This document shows, piece by piece, positions 1 to 9,239 of a DNA stretch of 32,723 bases (within the stretch, counting starts at the first letter, position 1; each line of letters opens with the position of its first letter). The stretch is from Mediterranea sp. (in: CFB group bacteria) (GTDB lineage Bacteria > Bacteroidota > Bacteroidia > Bacteroidales > Bacteroidaceae), in the NCBI GenBank assembly GCA_031262385.1, contig JAISHU010000080.1, positions 1 through 32,723 on the forward strand, written 5' to 3'. The position numbers and the translations under genes were made by a program. The notes under the pieces are model-generated. The model saw only the letters and a program-made list of their open reading frames with translations, ran no database searches and had not been told where the DNA came from.

Positions 1-1071
1 ACCGAAGCCAAACTTACCGATGGCGAGCAGGAGGAACTGGAACAAGAGGAAGACACGTTGAGCCACGCCGAAGAGATCAAGGCAGGTCTTTACCGTGCCG
101 GCGAACTGTTGGCGGGCGACGAAGGTGGTCTGCTTACCGTTTTGAAAGAGGTGCTGAACACACTGACCGGCTTACAGAAGGTCTATGCACCCTCGGCAGA
201 ACTCACCGAGCGGTTGCAAAGCACGTATATCGAGTTGAAAGATATTACACAAGAGCTTTCGACCAAGGAAGAAGGCGTGGAGTTCAATCCCGCCCGCCTG
301 CAAGAAATCAATGACCGCCTGAACCTGATTTACTCGCTTGAGCAAAAACATCGTGTGGACAGCGTGAGCGAATTGTTGGCGTTACAAGCTGAGTTTGCCG
401 ACAAACTGAGAACCATTACTTCGGGCGACGAACAGATAGCCGAACTGACGGCACGTCGCGACGCCCTATATAATAAGGTGGAACAGCAAGCTGCCTTGCT
501 GACTGCCGCGCGTACCACCGCCGCCACCGAAGTGGAACACCAAATGGCTACACGCCTGATGCCGCTGGGAATGCCCAACGTACGCTTTCAAGTAGAGACG
601 GGAACCCGCCGCGAACCCGGCGAACGCGGTATGGACACGGTAAACTTCCTCTTCTCGGCAAACAAAAACGGTTTGCTGCAAAACATCTCTTCGGTGGCCT
701 CGGGAGGCGAAATAGCCCGTGTAATGCTTGCCATTAAAGCCATGGTAGCGGGTGCCGTGAAGTTGCCCACCATTATCTTCGACGAAATCGATACCGGCGT
801 ATCGGGCGAAATAGCCGACCGCATGGCTATCATCATGCAAGAGATGGGCGAGCAAGACCGACAGGTTATCAGCATTACCCACCTGCCGCAGATAGCTGCA
901 CGCGGACGGGTACACTACAAAGTCTACAAACAAGACAACGACCGCGAAACCAATAGCCACATCCGACGTCTCACCGACGACGAACGTGTAGAAGAAATAG
1001 CCCACATGCTGAGCGGAGCCACGCTTACCGAAGCCGCTATAAGCAATGCCAAAGCACTGTTGGGTATGTAA
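1..1071 (+). CDS. recN: DNA repair protein RecN, C-terminal part (5' end outside the window)
   Basis: Frame is open from base 1 (TEAKLTDGEQEELEQEEDTLSHAEEIKAG...). C-terminal SMC/ABC ATPase motifs: SVASGGEIARVMLAIKAM signature, TIIFDEIDTGVSGEIADRM Walker B, QVISITHLPQIAA. Confidence 0.95.
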   Translation, partial: TEAKLTDGEQEELEQEEDTLSHAEEIKAGLYRAGELLAGDEGGLLTVLKEVLNTLTGLQKVYAPSAELTERLQSTYIELKDITQELSTKEEGVEFNPARLQEINDRLNLIYSLEQKHRVDSVSELLALQAEFADKLRTITSGDEQIAELTARRDALYNKVEQQAALLTAARTTAATEVEHQMATRLMPLGMPNVRFQVETGTRREPGERGMDTVNFLFSANKNGLLQNISSVASGGEIARVMLAIKAMVAGAVKLPTIIFDEIDTGVSGEIADRMAIIMQEMGEQDRQVISITHLPQIAARGRVHYKVYKQDNDRETNSHIRRLTDDERVEEIAHMLSGATLTEAAISNAKALLGM

Positions 1072-1079
1072 CTTATAGA

Positions 1080-1835
1080 ATGAACAGAATGATTAAAAAC
1101 GAAAAAAGTGAAATGATATTTGGCGTGCGCGCCGTCATTGAAGCCATCGAGGCAGGTAAAGAGATCGATAAGATATTGGTGAAGCGCGACATACAGAGTG
1201 ACTTGTCGAAAGAACTCTTTGCCGCACTCAAAGGGTTGTTCGTGCCCGTACAACGTGTGCCGGTGGAACGTATCAACCGCATCACACGCAAAAATCATCA
1301 AGGGGTGGTAGCCTTTATCTCGTCTGTCACCTATCAAAAAGCCGAGGACCTTGTGCCCTTCTTGTACGAACAAGGCAAAACTCCGCTCTTTGTGGCATTA
1401 GACGGCGTAACGGATGTGCGCAACTTTGGCGCCATTGCCCGCACGTGCGAATGTGCCAGAGTAGATGCCGTGATTATCCCCGCCACAGGCAGCGTAACGG
1501 TGAATGCCGATGCGGTGAAGACATCGGCAGGTGCACTGCACACTCTGCCCGTATGCCGCGAACAGAGTTTGACGCGCACGCTTCAGTTCCTTAAAGAGAG
1601 TGGCTTTCATCTGGTGGGAGCTACCGAAAAGGGTGACTACGACTATACAGCCGCCGATTATACCAAACCGACCTGCATCATTATGGGTGCCGAAGACCGC
1701 GGCATTGCTTACGAACACTTGGCTTTGTGCGACGAATGGGTCAAGATTCCCGTATTGGGCAGCATTGAGTCGCTCAACGTATCGGTTGCCGCCGGCATCA
1801 TCATGTACGAAGCAGTACGGCAAAGGAAGGAATAA
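1080..1835 (+). CDS. rlmB: 23S rRNA (guanosine-2'-O-)-methyltransferase, TrmH/SpoU family (RlmB-like)
   Basis: 251 aa. FGVRAVIEAIEAGKEIDKILV N-term; SPOUT motifs VTDVRNFGAIARTCE, IIMGAEDRGI, IPVLGSIESLNVSVAAGIIMYE. Confidence 0.9.
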   Translation: MNRMIKNEKSEMIFGVRAVIEAIEAGKEIDKILVKRDIQSDLSKELFAALKGLFVPVQRVPVERINRITRKNHQGVVAFISSVTYQKAEDLVPFLYEQGKTPLFVALDGVTDVRNFGAIARTCECARVDAVIIPATGSVTVNADAVKTSAGALHTLPVCREQSLTRTLQFLKESGFHLVGATEKGDYDYTAADYTKPTCIIMGAEDRGIAYEHLALCDEWVKIPVLGSIESLNVSVAAGIIMYEAVRQRKE

Positions 1836-1859
1836 CGAATAATAATTGCCTATATACCA

Positions 1860-3569
1860 ATGAAGAAGAAACTACTACTTTTATTGCTCTTGTGCGGATT
1901 GACTGCACAGAAAAGCATAGCTCAAGCCCCTAAGTGGGTGGAGAAGGCCAAACGCGCCGTCTTCTCGGTTATCACATACGATGCCGACGACAAAATGATG
2001 AATACCGGCAACGGATTCTTTGTCGCCGAAGACGGCACCGCACTGTCGGACTATGGTCTGTTTAAAGGAGCCAAACGCGCCGTCGCCATTAATTCGGAAG
2101 GAACGCAAATGCCGGTGGAATATATACTGGGTGCCAACGAACTCTATGATGTAGTGAAGTTCCGCGTCGCCATTACCGGCAAGAAGGTTGCTGCGCTGAC
2201 AGTGGCACCGACACCTGTCGAAACAGGGACACAAGTCTATCTGCTACCCTACTCCACGCAGAAAGACCGCACTTACACTGCCGGTACGGTGAAGGAGACC
2301 GATAAAATAGAGAGCACCTACACCTATTATACATTGTCGCTTCCGCTGAAAGACAAAATGGTGAGTTGTCCGGTGATGAATGCCGACGGACAAGTGTTGG
2401 GTTTGGCACAAAAAGCTTCGGGCAAAGACACCACCAGCATCTGCTATGCCGTTGCCGCCGACTATGCCGTAGCGCAACAGATTACCGCTCTCTCGTTCAG
2501 CGACCGCACACTGCTCGACATCGGCATCAAGAAAGCCCTCCCCGATACCGAAGAGCAAGCTTTGGTATATCTCTACATGACATCATCCAAGCTGACGTCC
2601 GAGGAGTACATGGCTTTACTCGACCAAATGTTGACTCAATACCCTCATAGCTCTGACAGCTACATGCGTAGGGCTACCACCCAACTCTACATTTCTCAGG
2701 AACCGGCATCCATGGAAAAGGTAGAAGCCGATATGAATAAGGCACTTGACGAGGCTGCTAAGAAAGACGATGTGTACTACAATCGGGCGAAGATGATTTA
2801 CGGTTATTGTCTGGAACACAAAGATGCCGAACCCTACAAAGACTGGAATTACGACCGCGCGCTGGAAGAGGTTCGCAAAGCCCTTGCTATCGAAGAGTTG
2901 CCTCTCTATACACAATTGGAAGGCGATATTCTTTTTGCCAAACAGGACTATGCAGGTGCGCTGGCGTGCTACGAAAAGCTAAACACCACCAATCTGGCTT
3001 CGGCAGCCACTTTCTTTAGTGCAGCCAAGACCAAAGAACTGATGAAAGCCCCTTCCGAAGAAGTGCTTGCCTTGATGGACAGTTGCGTCAACTTCTTTGT
3101 AAAGCCTTACGGTGCACAAGCCGCACCCTATCTGCTGGAGCGTGCACAAGTGCGGATGAATGCCGATCAAGCACGCGGAGCCATGCAGGATTACGACGAT
3201 TACTTCGCAGCAGTGGGCGGTCAGGTGAACGACCTGTTCTACTACTACCGCGAACAGGCCGGTCTGAAATCAAGGCAATATCAACGTGCACTCGATGACA
3301 TTGCCAAAGCAATCGAACTCAATCCGAATGAGCTTACTTACCGTGCCGAACAAGCGGTTGTCAATATCCGTGTGGGACGCTACGAAGAAGCCGTCAAACA
3401 ACTGCACGACGCGCTCGCCATAGATGCCTCGTACAGCGAAGCCTATCGTTTAATGGGCATTGCACAGGTACAACTGAAACAGAGCAAAGAAGCGTGCGAG
3501 AGCTTTGCCAAAGCCAAAGAGTTGGGCGACCCCAATGTAGACGCATTAATAGAGAAGCATTGTAAATAA
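1860..3569 (+). CDS. Exported trypsin-fold (probably catalytically degenerate) domain plus tetratricopeptide repeats
   Basis: 569 aa; signal peptide MKKKLLLLLLLCGLTAQKSIAQ. N-term resembles S1/DegP fold (GNGFFVAEDGTALSDYG..., YDVVKFRV, CPVMNADGQVLGLA). TPR-like helices in the C-terminal half (ALDDIAKAIELNPNELTYRAEQAVVNIRVGRYEEAVKQLHDALAIDASYSEAYRLMGIAQ). Confidence 0.8.
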   Translation: MKKKLLLLLLLCGLTAQKSIAQAPKWVEKAKRAVFSVITYDADDKMMNTGNGFFVAEDGTALSDYGLFKGAKRAVAINSEGTQMPVEYILGANELYDVVKFRVAITGKKVAALTVAPTPVETGTQVYLLPYSTQKDRTYTAGTVKETDKIESTYTYYTLSLPLKDKMVSCPVMNADGQVLGLAQKASGKDTTSICYAVAADYAVAQQITALSFSDRTLLDIGIKKALPDTEEQALVYLYMTSSKLTSEEYMALLDQMLTQYPHSSDSYMRRATTQLYISQEPASMEKVEADMNKALDEAAKKDDVYYNRAKMIYGYCLEHKDAEPYKDWNYDRALEEVRKALAIEELPLYTQLEGDILFAKQDYAGALACYEKLNTTNLASAATFFSAAKTKELMKAPSEEVLALMDSCVNFFVKPYGAQAAPYLLERAQVRMNADQARGAMQDYDDYFAAVGGQVNDLFYYYREQAGLKSRQYQRALDDIAKAIELNPNELTYRAEQAVVNIRVGRYEEAVKQLHDALAIDASYSEAYRLMGIAQVQLKQSKEACESFAKAKELGDPNVDALIEKHCK

Positions 3570-3588
3570 TTCAATAACTTAAAAGATT

Positions 3589-3963
3589 ATGAAGAAAGTA
3601 ATAAACAGCCAAGCTGCGCCGGGCGCTATCGGTCCTTACAGCCAAGGCATCGAAGCCGGAGGAATGGTTTTTGTATCGGGACAACTCCCTATCGACGCCG
3701 CTACAGGCATCATGGCCGAAGGTGCCGAAGCACAGGCGCGCCAGTCGTTAGAGAACATTAAGCACATCCTTGCCGCTGCCGGTCTGACCATGGCAAACGT
3801 AGTGAAGACCACGGTCTTTTTGGCCGACATGAGCTATTTCGGTGATATGAACCAAGTGTATGCCACCTATTTCGAAGGCGATTTCCCTGCCCGTTCGGCA
3901 GTGGCGGTAAAAGCCCTCCCAAAAGATGCGTTAGTGGAGATTGAGTGCATCGCGGTGCGCTAA
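3589..3963 (+). CDS. ridA: RidA/YjgF/YER057c/UK114 family protein (2-iminobutanoate/2-iminopropanoate deaminase)
   Basis: 124 aa. APGAIGPYSQGIEAGGMVFVSGQLPID, QARQSLENIKHILAAAGLTMANVVKTTVFLADM, FPARSAVAVKALPKDALVEIECIA are hallmark RidA motifs. Confidence 0.93.
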   Translation: MKKVINSQAAPGAIGPYSQGIEAGGMVFVSGQLPIDAATGIMAEGAEAQARQSLENIKHILAAAGLTMANVVKTTVFLADMSYFGDMNQVYATYFEGDFPARSAVAVKALPKDALVEIECIAVR

Positions 3964-5196
3964 CAAATCGGCAACCACAAAACTACTGCCTCCTACGAAG
4001 ATAAAGTCTTCGGGGAGGCTTTTTTGTAGGGCGGCACGTACGGCGGCAGGTACGGCGGGGTAACAATTACCTTGCAAGCCCGCTTCGGCAGCCAACCCTG
4101 CCAGTTCGGTTTCGGACATGGCACGCTTCACCGATGCACGGGTAAAGTAGTAATCGGCTTCGTGCGGCAGCAAGGCAAGCACCCCGCGAATATCCTTGTC
4201 GTTCACCATACCTATTACAACATGTAGACGGCGATAGGTCTGACGGCGAAGTTGTTCGACAATGTAAGTGATGCCGCCTATATTGTGACCGGTATCACAA
4301 ACCAGCGTGGGATGTTCTTGCAACCGCTGCCAACGCCCCATTAGTCCGGTGAGTTCGCACACATGGGCAAAGCCATCGCGTACGGCAACTTCGGGGATGA
4401 TGAGTTTTGTCTCTATAACCGGGCTTTTCAACACGGACAAAGCAGCAAGCAAGGTGCGGGTGTTTTTTTCTTGATAAAGTCCTTGCAGTTCTACCTCCAA
4501 CTCGGGATAAGGGTTATCGTTGTACGCTTCAGCATAAACAATCGGTGCTTGTTTGGCTTCCGCAGTCAGCCGGAACACTTCCTTTGTTTCGGGTGTAGTC
4601 TCACCAATTACCACCGGTACCCGCTCTTTGATAATACCGGCTTTTTCGACAGCTATCTTTGCAAGCGTATCACCCAAGTATTGCGTATGGTCTAAGCTGA
4701 TGTTGGTGATGATGCTCAATAGAGGATGTATGAGATTGGTACAGTCCAATCGTCCTCCCATACCCACTTCTATTACGGCGATGTCCACCTTTTGGTAAGC
4801 AAAGTAACGGAAAGCCATGTCGGTGGTAAGTTCGAAAAACGACGGTCGGAGCGGTTCGAAAAACGAACGTTCGCGCGCTACATACTCCACTACGTATTCC
4901 TCCGAAACGGGCACACCGTTCACACGGATGCGTTCACGAAAGTCCACCAAATGAGGCGAAGTGTACAAGCCCACTTTATAACCTGCCGCCTGAAGAATGG
5001 CTGCCAGCGTATGGCTGCACGACCCTTTGCCGTTGGTTCCTGCTATATGTATGGTGTGATAATGTTGATTAGGATGCCCCGAATGGGCGTTTAGTATCAG
5101 CGAATTTTCCAACCCTTCTTTGTAAGCTGCGCCACCAATCTGCTGAAACATAGGCACGCTCTCATATAAATAAGTTAAAGTTTCTTGATAATTCAT
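3931..5196 (-). CDS. folC: Bifunctional folylpolyglutamate synthase/dihydrofolate synthase
   Basis: Mur ligase-type motif HIAGTNGKGSCSHTLAAILQAAGYKVGLYTSPHL; VGMGGRLDCTN; SIITNISLDHTQYLG; C-term FIFVGGSSFVVADLL. Likely start is MNYQETLTYLYE at 5196. Confidence 0.93.
   Translation of the reverse strand: MNYQETLTYLYESVPMFQQIGGAAYKEGLENSLILNAHSGHPNQHYHTIHIAGTNGKGSCSHTLAAILQAAGYKVGLYTSPHLVDFRERIRVNGVPVSEEYVVEYVARERSFFEPLRPSFFELTTDMAFRYFAYQKVDIAVIEVGMGGRLDCTNLIHPLLSIITNISLDHTQYLGDTLAKIAVEKAGIIKERVPVVIGETTPETKEVFRLTAEAKQAPIVYAEAYNDNPYPELEVELQGLYQEKNTRTLLAALSVLKSPVIETKLIIPEVAVRDGFAHVCELTGLMGRWQRLQEHPTLVCDTGHNIGGITYIVEQLRRQTYRRLHVVIGMVNDKDIRGVLALLPHEADYYFTRASVKRAMSETELAGLAAEAGLQGNCYPAVPAAVRAALQKSLPEDFIFVGGSSFVVADLLAHRDALNLH
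3988..4025 (+). terminator. Candidate intrinsic terminator of ridA lying inside the convergent folC coding sequence
   Basis: GCCTCC-tac-GAAGA-taaag-TCTTC-gg-GGAGGC-TTTTTT: two-segment hairpin (6 bp + 5 bp) directly followed by six T. Confidence 0.65.
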
Positions 5197-5220
5197 TTGC
5201 TTTGCATATCTTAGCCGCTG

Positions 5221-5228
5221 CAAATATA
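5221..5228 (-). promoter_or_regulatory. Candidate Bacteroides-type -7 element for folC
   Basis: Minus strand reads TATATTTG (TAnnTTTG), 24 nt upstream of the predicted folC ATG. Confidence 0.4.
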
Positions 5229-5250
5229 TTAACTAATTTAGCTACTTATT

Positions 5251-6576
5251 ATGGGAGCCAAGAAAAACTTTGTGATTGATACAAATGTTATCCTTCACGA
5301 CTATAGCTGTTTAAAGAACTTTCAAGAGAATGACATCTATCTTCCTATCGTAGTACTGGAAGAATTGGACAAGTTCAAAAAGGGAAACGAACAGATTAAC
5401 TTCAATGCCCGCGAGTTTCTACGCGAACTTGACCTCATCACCGATGACAATCTTTTCACCAAAGGTTCTTCGCTGGGCGAAGGATTGGGACGCCTGTTTG
5501 TTGTGGGCGGTGTGATTGAAGCGCCCAATGTGTGGCAGTCGTTCCCCGAACACATCCCCGACCATCAAATCTTAGCCGTGGTAGACCTTTTGAAGCAAAA
5601 GAAGCCGAAAATGAAAACCATTCTTGTTACCAAAGATGTAAACCTGCGCATGAAAGCCCGCTCCATAGGTCTGCTGTGCGAAGATTATATCAACGACAAA
5701 GTGGTGAATACAGACGTCTTTGAGCAGAGCAACGAAATCTTCGAGAATATCAATCCCGCACTTATCGACCGTATCTACTCCACCAAAGAAGGATTGGACA
5801 TCAGCGAGTTTGACTTCCGCGACATTATTCATCCCAACGAATGTTTTGTGCTGAAAAGCGACCGCAACACGGTATTGGCACGCTACAATCCGTTTACACG
5901 CACCGTGTGCAGAGTGAACAAAACCAAGCATTACGGCATCGAGCCTCGCAATGCCGAACAGGGATTTGCCTTCGAAGTGTTGTGCGACCCTCAAATAAAG
6001 TTAGTTGCTCTCACCGGTAAGGCGGGTACCGGCAAAACATTGCTGGCACTGGCTGCTGCACTAAGCCAACTGAGCGACTACAAACAGATATTGCTGGCAC
6101 GCCCCATCGTGGCGTTGTCCAATAAAGACATCGGTTTTTTGCCCGGCGATGCACAAGAAAAAGTAGCTCCCTACATGCAACCGCTCTTCGACAACCTCAA
6201 TGTCATCAAACATCAGTTTGCTTCCAATTCCAGCGAAACAAAGCGGCTTGAAGATATGCAAAAGAGTAACCAATTGGTGATTGAGGCTTTGGCTTTCATT
6301 CGCGGACGAAGCCTCAGCGAAACCTATTGTATCGTAGACGAAGCACAAAATCTCACGCCACACGAAATCAAAACCATTATTACCCGTGCCGGCGAAGGCA
6401 CCAAGATGGTTTTCACCGGCGATATTCAGCAGATAGACCAACCTTATCTGGACAGTCAGTCCAACGGCTTGGTGTATATGATCGACCGCATGCGCGACCA
6501 GAATCTCTTTGCACACATCAACCTCATAAAAGGTGAACGTAGTGAATTGAGCGAATTGGCAAGTAATCTGATGTAG
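5251..6576 (+). CDS. PIN domain + PhoH-like ATPase
   Basis: 441 aa. N-terminal PIN domain (NFVIDTNVILHDYSCLKNF, ILVTKDVNLRMKA); C-terminal PhoH ATPase (LTGKAGTGKTLLALAAAL Walker A, CIVDEAQNLTPHEIKTIITRAGEGTKMVFTGDIQQID). Confidence 0.92.
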   Translation: MGAKKNFVIDTNVILHDYSCLKNFQENDIYLPIVVLEELDKFKKGNEQINFNAREFLRELDLITDDNLFTKGSSLGEGLGRLFVVGGVIEAPNVWQSFPEHIPDHQILAVVDLLKQKKPKMKTILVTKDVNLRMKARSIGLLCEDYINDKVVNTDVFEQSNEIFENINPALIDRIYSTKEGLDISEFDFRDIIHPNECFVLKSDRNTVLARYNPFTRTVCRVNKTKHYGIEPRNAEQGFAFEVLCDPQIKLVALTGKAGTGKTLLALAAALSQLSDYKQILLARPIVALSNKDIGFLPGDAQEKVAPYMQPLFDNLNVIKHQFASNSSETKRLEDMQKSNQLVIEALAFIRGRSLSETYCIVDEAQNLTPHEIKTIITRAGEGTKMVFTGDIQQIDQPYLDSQSNGLVYMIDRMRDQNLFAHINLIKGERSELSELASNLM

Positions 6577-6626
6577 TTGAAACGGAGCGTTTAGTTGTTT
6601 TTAGCTCATTTAACAGGGTCGCACAC

Positions 6627-6657
6627 TTGCAGTTAACCTTTTTTTTACATACCTTTG
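6627..6657 (+). promoter_or_regulatory. Bacteroides-type primary sigma promoter
   Basis: TTG (6627-6629), 20 bp spacer, TACCTTTG (6650-6657), matching -33 TTG / -7 TAnnTTTG, upstream of the CDS at 6680. Confidence 0.7.
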
Positions 6658-6679
6658 CGGAATAATTGAGAATAGTCCT

Positions 6680-7513
6680 ATGACAAAGGTGAATAAAGTT
6701 TTGTTTATTGAGCAAGAGATTACTCCTTATATCCCTGATACAGAAATGGCTGAGATTGGTAAATCTCTTCCACAAGCCATACAGGAAAGAGGTCGGGAAA
6801 TCCGCACATTTATGCCTAAATGGGGCACCATCAACGAACGCAGAAATCAACTGCACGAAGTGATACGCCTATCGGGAATGAATCTTATCATTGATGACAC
6901 AGACCACCCGCTCATCATTAAAGTAGCCTCTATACAATCAGCCCGTATGCAAGTCTATTTTATAGATAATGACGACTATTTCCAGAATCGACTGGAAACG
7001 GCGGACGAGAACGGAGTGGAATATGAAGACAATGACAATCGCGCCATTTTCTACGCACGCGGTGTATTGGAAACGGTGAAGAAATTGCGATGGACACCCG
7101 ATGTGGTGCACTGCCACGGCTGGATGTCGGTATTAGCACCGCTTTACATCAAAAAAGCTTATAAAGACGAACCCTCGTTCCGCAAATCCAAAGTCATATA
7201 TTCGCTGTATGACGACGAATTTAAACAAACTTTTGAAGCTCCCTTTGTAGGACGCATTCCGGTGAAAGGAGTCGCCAAAAAAGACTTGGCTTCACTAAAA
7301 GCTCCCATTGACTACGTAAAACTAACCAAACTTGCCATCGACTTTTCGGACGGCATCGTAGTACAAAGCCCCAACGTCAATGCCGAAGTGCTGGAATATG
7401 CCCGCGCCTGCGGTAAACCCCTGCTGGAATATCACCCCAAAGAAGAGATGGGCGATGCTTGCAGTGAGTTTTACGACAAGGTGTGGAGCTTAACCGAAGC
7501 GCCGCAAGCATAA
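6680..7513 (+). CDS. Short glycogen/starch synthase-like protein (GT5 N-terminal catalytic domain only)
   Basis: 277 aa. KVLFIEQEITPYIPDTEMAEIGKSLPQAIQERGREIRTFMPKWGTINERRNQ matches the N-terminal Rossmann domain of GlgA-type GT5; PDVVHCHGWMSVLAPLYIKKAY. No C-terminal GT1-like domain. Confidence 0.8.
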   Translation: MTKVNKVLFIEQEITPYIPDTEMAEIGKSLPQAIQERGREIRTFMPKWGTINERRNQLHEVIRLSGMNLIIDDTDHPLIIKVASIQSARMQVYFIDNDDYFQNRLETADENGVEYEDNDNRAIFYARGVLETVKKLRWTPDVVHCHGWMSVLAPLYIKKAYKDEPSFRKSKVIYSLYDDEFKQTFEAPFVGRIPVKGVAKKDLASLKAPIDYVKLTKLAIDFSDGIVVQSPNVNAEVLEYARACGKPLLEYHPKEEMGDACSEFYDKVWSLTEAPQA

Positions 7514-7559
7514 AGTAACAAAGCACTATAGAATCTTCCATAAACAACAGACAGATTAT

Positions 7560-9092
7560 ATGAAAGCAAAGTACACAGGACTCATGCTATTGGCTGCAGG
7601 CCTTACTTTCTTCGGCTGCGACGACAACACCGGAGCATTAGGTATCGGGATGCTTCCCGATACCGACAGCATCAAATCACATACCACCTATTTCGACGTA
7701 CAAACCCGCTCTTTTCTTGCCGACTCTGTGTTTGCCAGAACAAGCACCGGATATGTAGGTCACTTTACCGACCCTAAATCGGGATTTGGACGCTACGAAG
7801 CAAGCTTCCTCACAGAACTCAACTGCACGGACGAATTTAAATTCCCCGAAGTTTACCACTACGACAGCACTACCAAAAAAGGCTACGGCATGATGGCGGG
7901 CGACAGTGTGGTAGCCGCCCAGTTGGTGGTGTTCTACTCGTCGTGGTACGGCGATTCGCTGAATGCCTGCCGGTTGAGCGCTTACACATTAGACAAACGT
8001 GTACAACCCAATCGATATACAAACTTCGACCCTACCCAATATTACAAACCTTCTTATTCGGCAAGCGACCCCGGCTTATTTGTCGTACACCGCGCATTTA
8101 CCGCTTACGACACCAGCGTGCCCGACTCTATTCGTAATGCCACCAACTCTTCGGGTACATCCACCTACTACCCCAATGTTACCTTCCCCTTGAGCAAAGA
8201 GTTCGGTAACTGGATGCTGAAAGAGAATCGCAATAACCCCGAGAAGTTTAAGGATTCCGATACGTTTATCAACGAAATATTTAAAGGTGTATATATCAAG
8301 AATACGTATGGCGACGGCACCGTGCTCTACGTAGACCGTGTAGACTTACAGATGCAATTCCGCTTCCACTACACCGACAGCCTTGGAGTAGCTCTGAAGA
8401 AGAAGACAGACGGCACCGATTCGCTCTATTACAGCACGGCTACCGTATTTGCTTCGACCAAAGAGGTGGTACAAGCCAACCGCTTTATCAATTCCGACGA
8501 GATGAAACAAATGGCAGCCCAAACCGAGCATACCTACCTCAAATCGCCGGCAGGCATCTTTACAGAAGCCGTTGTTCCGTATGACGAGATTGACGAAGCG
8601 CTTAAAGGCGATACACTCAACGCCGTGCGCCTGACTTTCACCGGTTATCGGCAAGAAACGGGCAACAGTAAGTTCACCATGAACCCACCGAGTACCGTAC
8701 TACTGCTGCGCAAAAAAGATTTGGAGAAGTTCTTCGAAGGCAACGAGATTCCCAATAGCAGTACCTCTTTCTACACCGTACGGTCGAACAACCAATACGT
8801 GTTCAACAACATCGCCCGACTGGTTACCGCCACACTCAACGAAAAGCCGGGACTAAAAAAAGCAGCACAACAATCGGCAGGAGCCAACTGGAACGAAGAA
8901 GAATGGGAGAAGAACTGGCAGGACGAGAATAACGTGTTGCTGATACCAGTGAAGCTTTCGATAGATAACAGCAATCAGAATCAAACCGTTATCACCGGTA
9001 TTCAGCACGACCTCACTCCGGGCTACGTCAAGCTCAAAGGCGGCGAAAAAGACTTGCTCACCTTGGAAGTAGTACACACCTCTTTTAAATGA
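7560..9092 (+). CDS. DUF4270 domain-containing lipoprotein
   Basis: 510 aa. Lipoprotein signal MKAKYTGLMLLAAGLTFFGC; layout (GIGMLPDTDSIKSHTTYFDVQTRSFLADSVFARTSTGYVGHFTDPKSGFGRYEASFLTEL) typical of Bacteroidetes DUF4270 proteins. Confidence 0.8.
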   Translation: MKAKYTGLMLLAAGLTFFGCDDNTGALGIGMLPDTDSIKSHTTYFDVQTRSFLADSVFARTSTGYVGHFTDPKSGFGRYEASFLTELNCTDEFKFPEVYHYDSTTKKGYGMMAGDSVVAAQLVVFYSSWYGDSLNACRLSAYTLDKRVQPNRYTNFDPTQYYKPSYSASDPGLFVVHRAFTAYDTSVPDSIRNATNSSGTSTYYPNVTFPLSKEFGNWMLKENRNNPEKFKDSDTFINEIFKGVYIKNTYGDGTVLYVDRVDLQMQFRFHYTDSLGVALKKKTDGTDSLYYSTATVFASTKEVVQANRFINSDEMKQMAAQTEHTYLKSPAGIFTEAVVPYDEIDEALKGDTLNAVRLTFTGYRQETGNSKFTMNPPSTVLLLRKKDLEKFFEGNEIPNSSTSFYTVRSNNQYVFNNIARLVTATLNEKPGLKKAAQQSAGANWNEEEWEKNWQDENNVLLIPVKLSIDNSNQNQTVITGIQHDLTPGYVKLKGGEKDLLTLEVVHTSFK

Positions 9093-9096
9093 TTAA

Positions 9097-9135
9097 TAAA
9101 GTACGAATGTGCCTCATTAGCACATTCGCACTTTA
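9097..9135. terminator. Hairpin/terminator-like inverted repeat after the DUF4270 gene
   Basis: TAAAGTACGAATGTGC-ctcatta-GCACATTCGCACTTTA: 16-bp arms with one mismatch, 7-nt loop. Confidence 0.55.
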
Positions 9136-9239
9136 TCTCCTGTTTCCGCATCATAATGTCACAATCTTGCGCTTTCTGCTAACTCGCACTTCGCGAAAAA
9201 CGTGCCTTTAAACCGCACGTTATGCATTATTCCCCGCTA

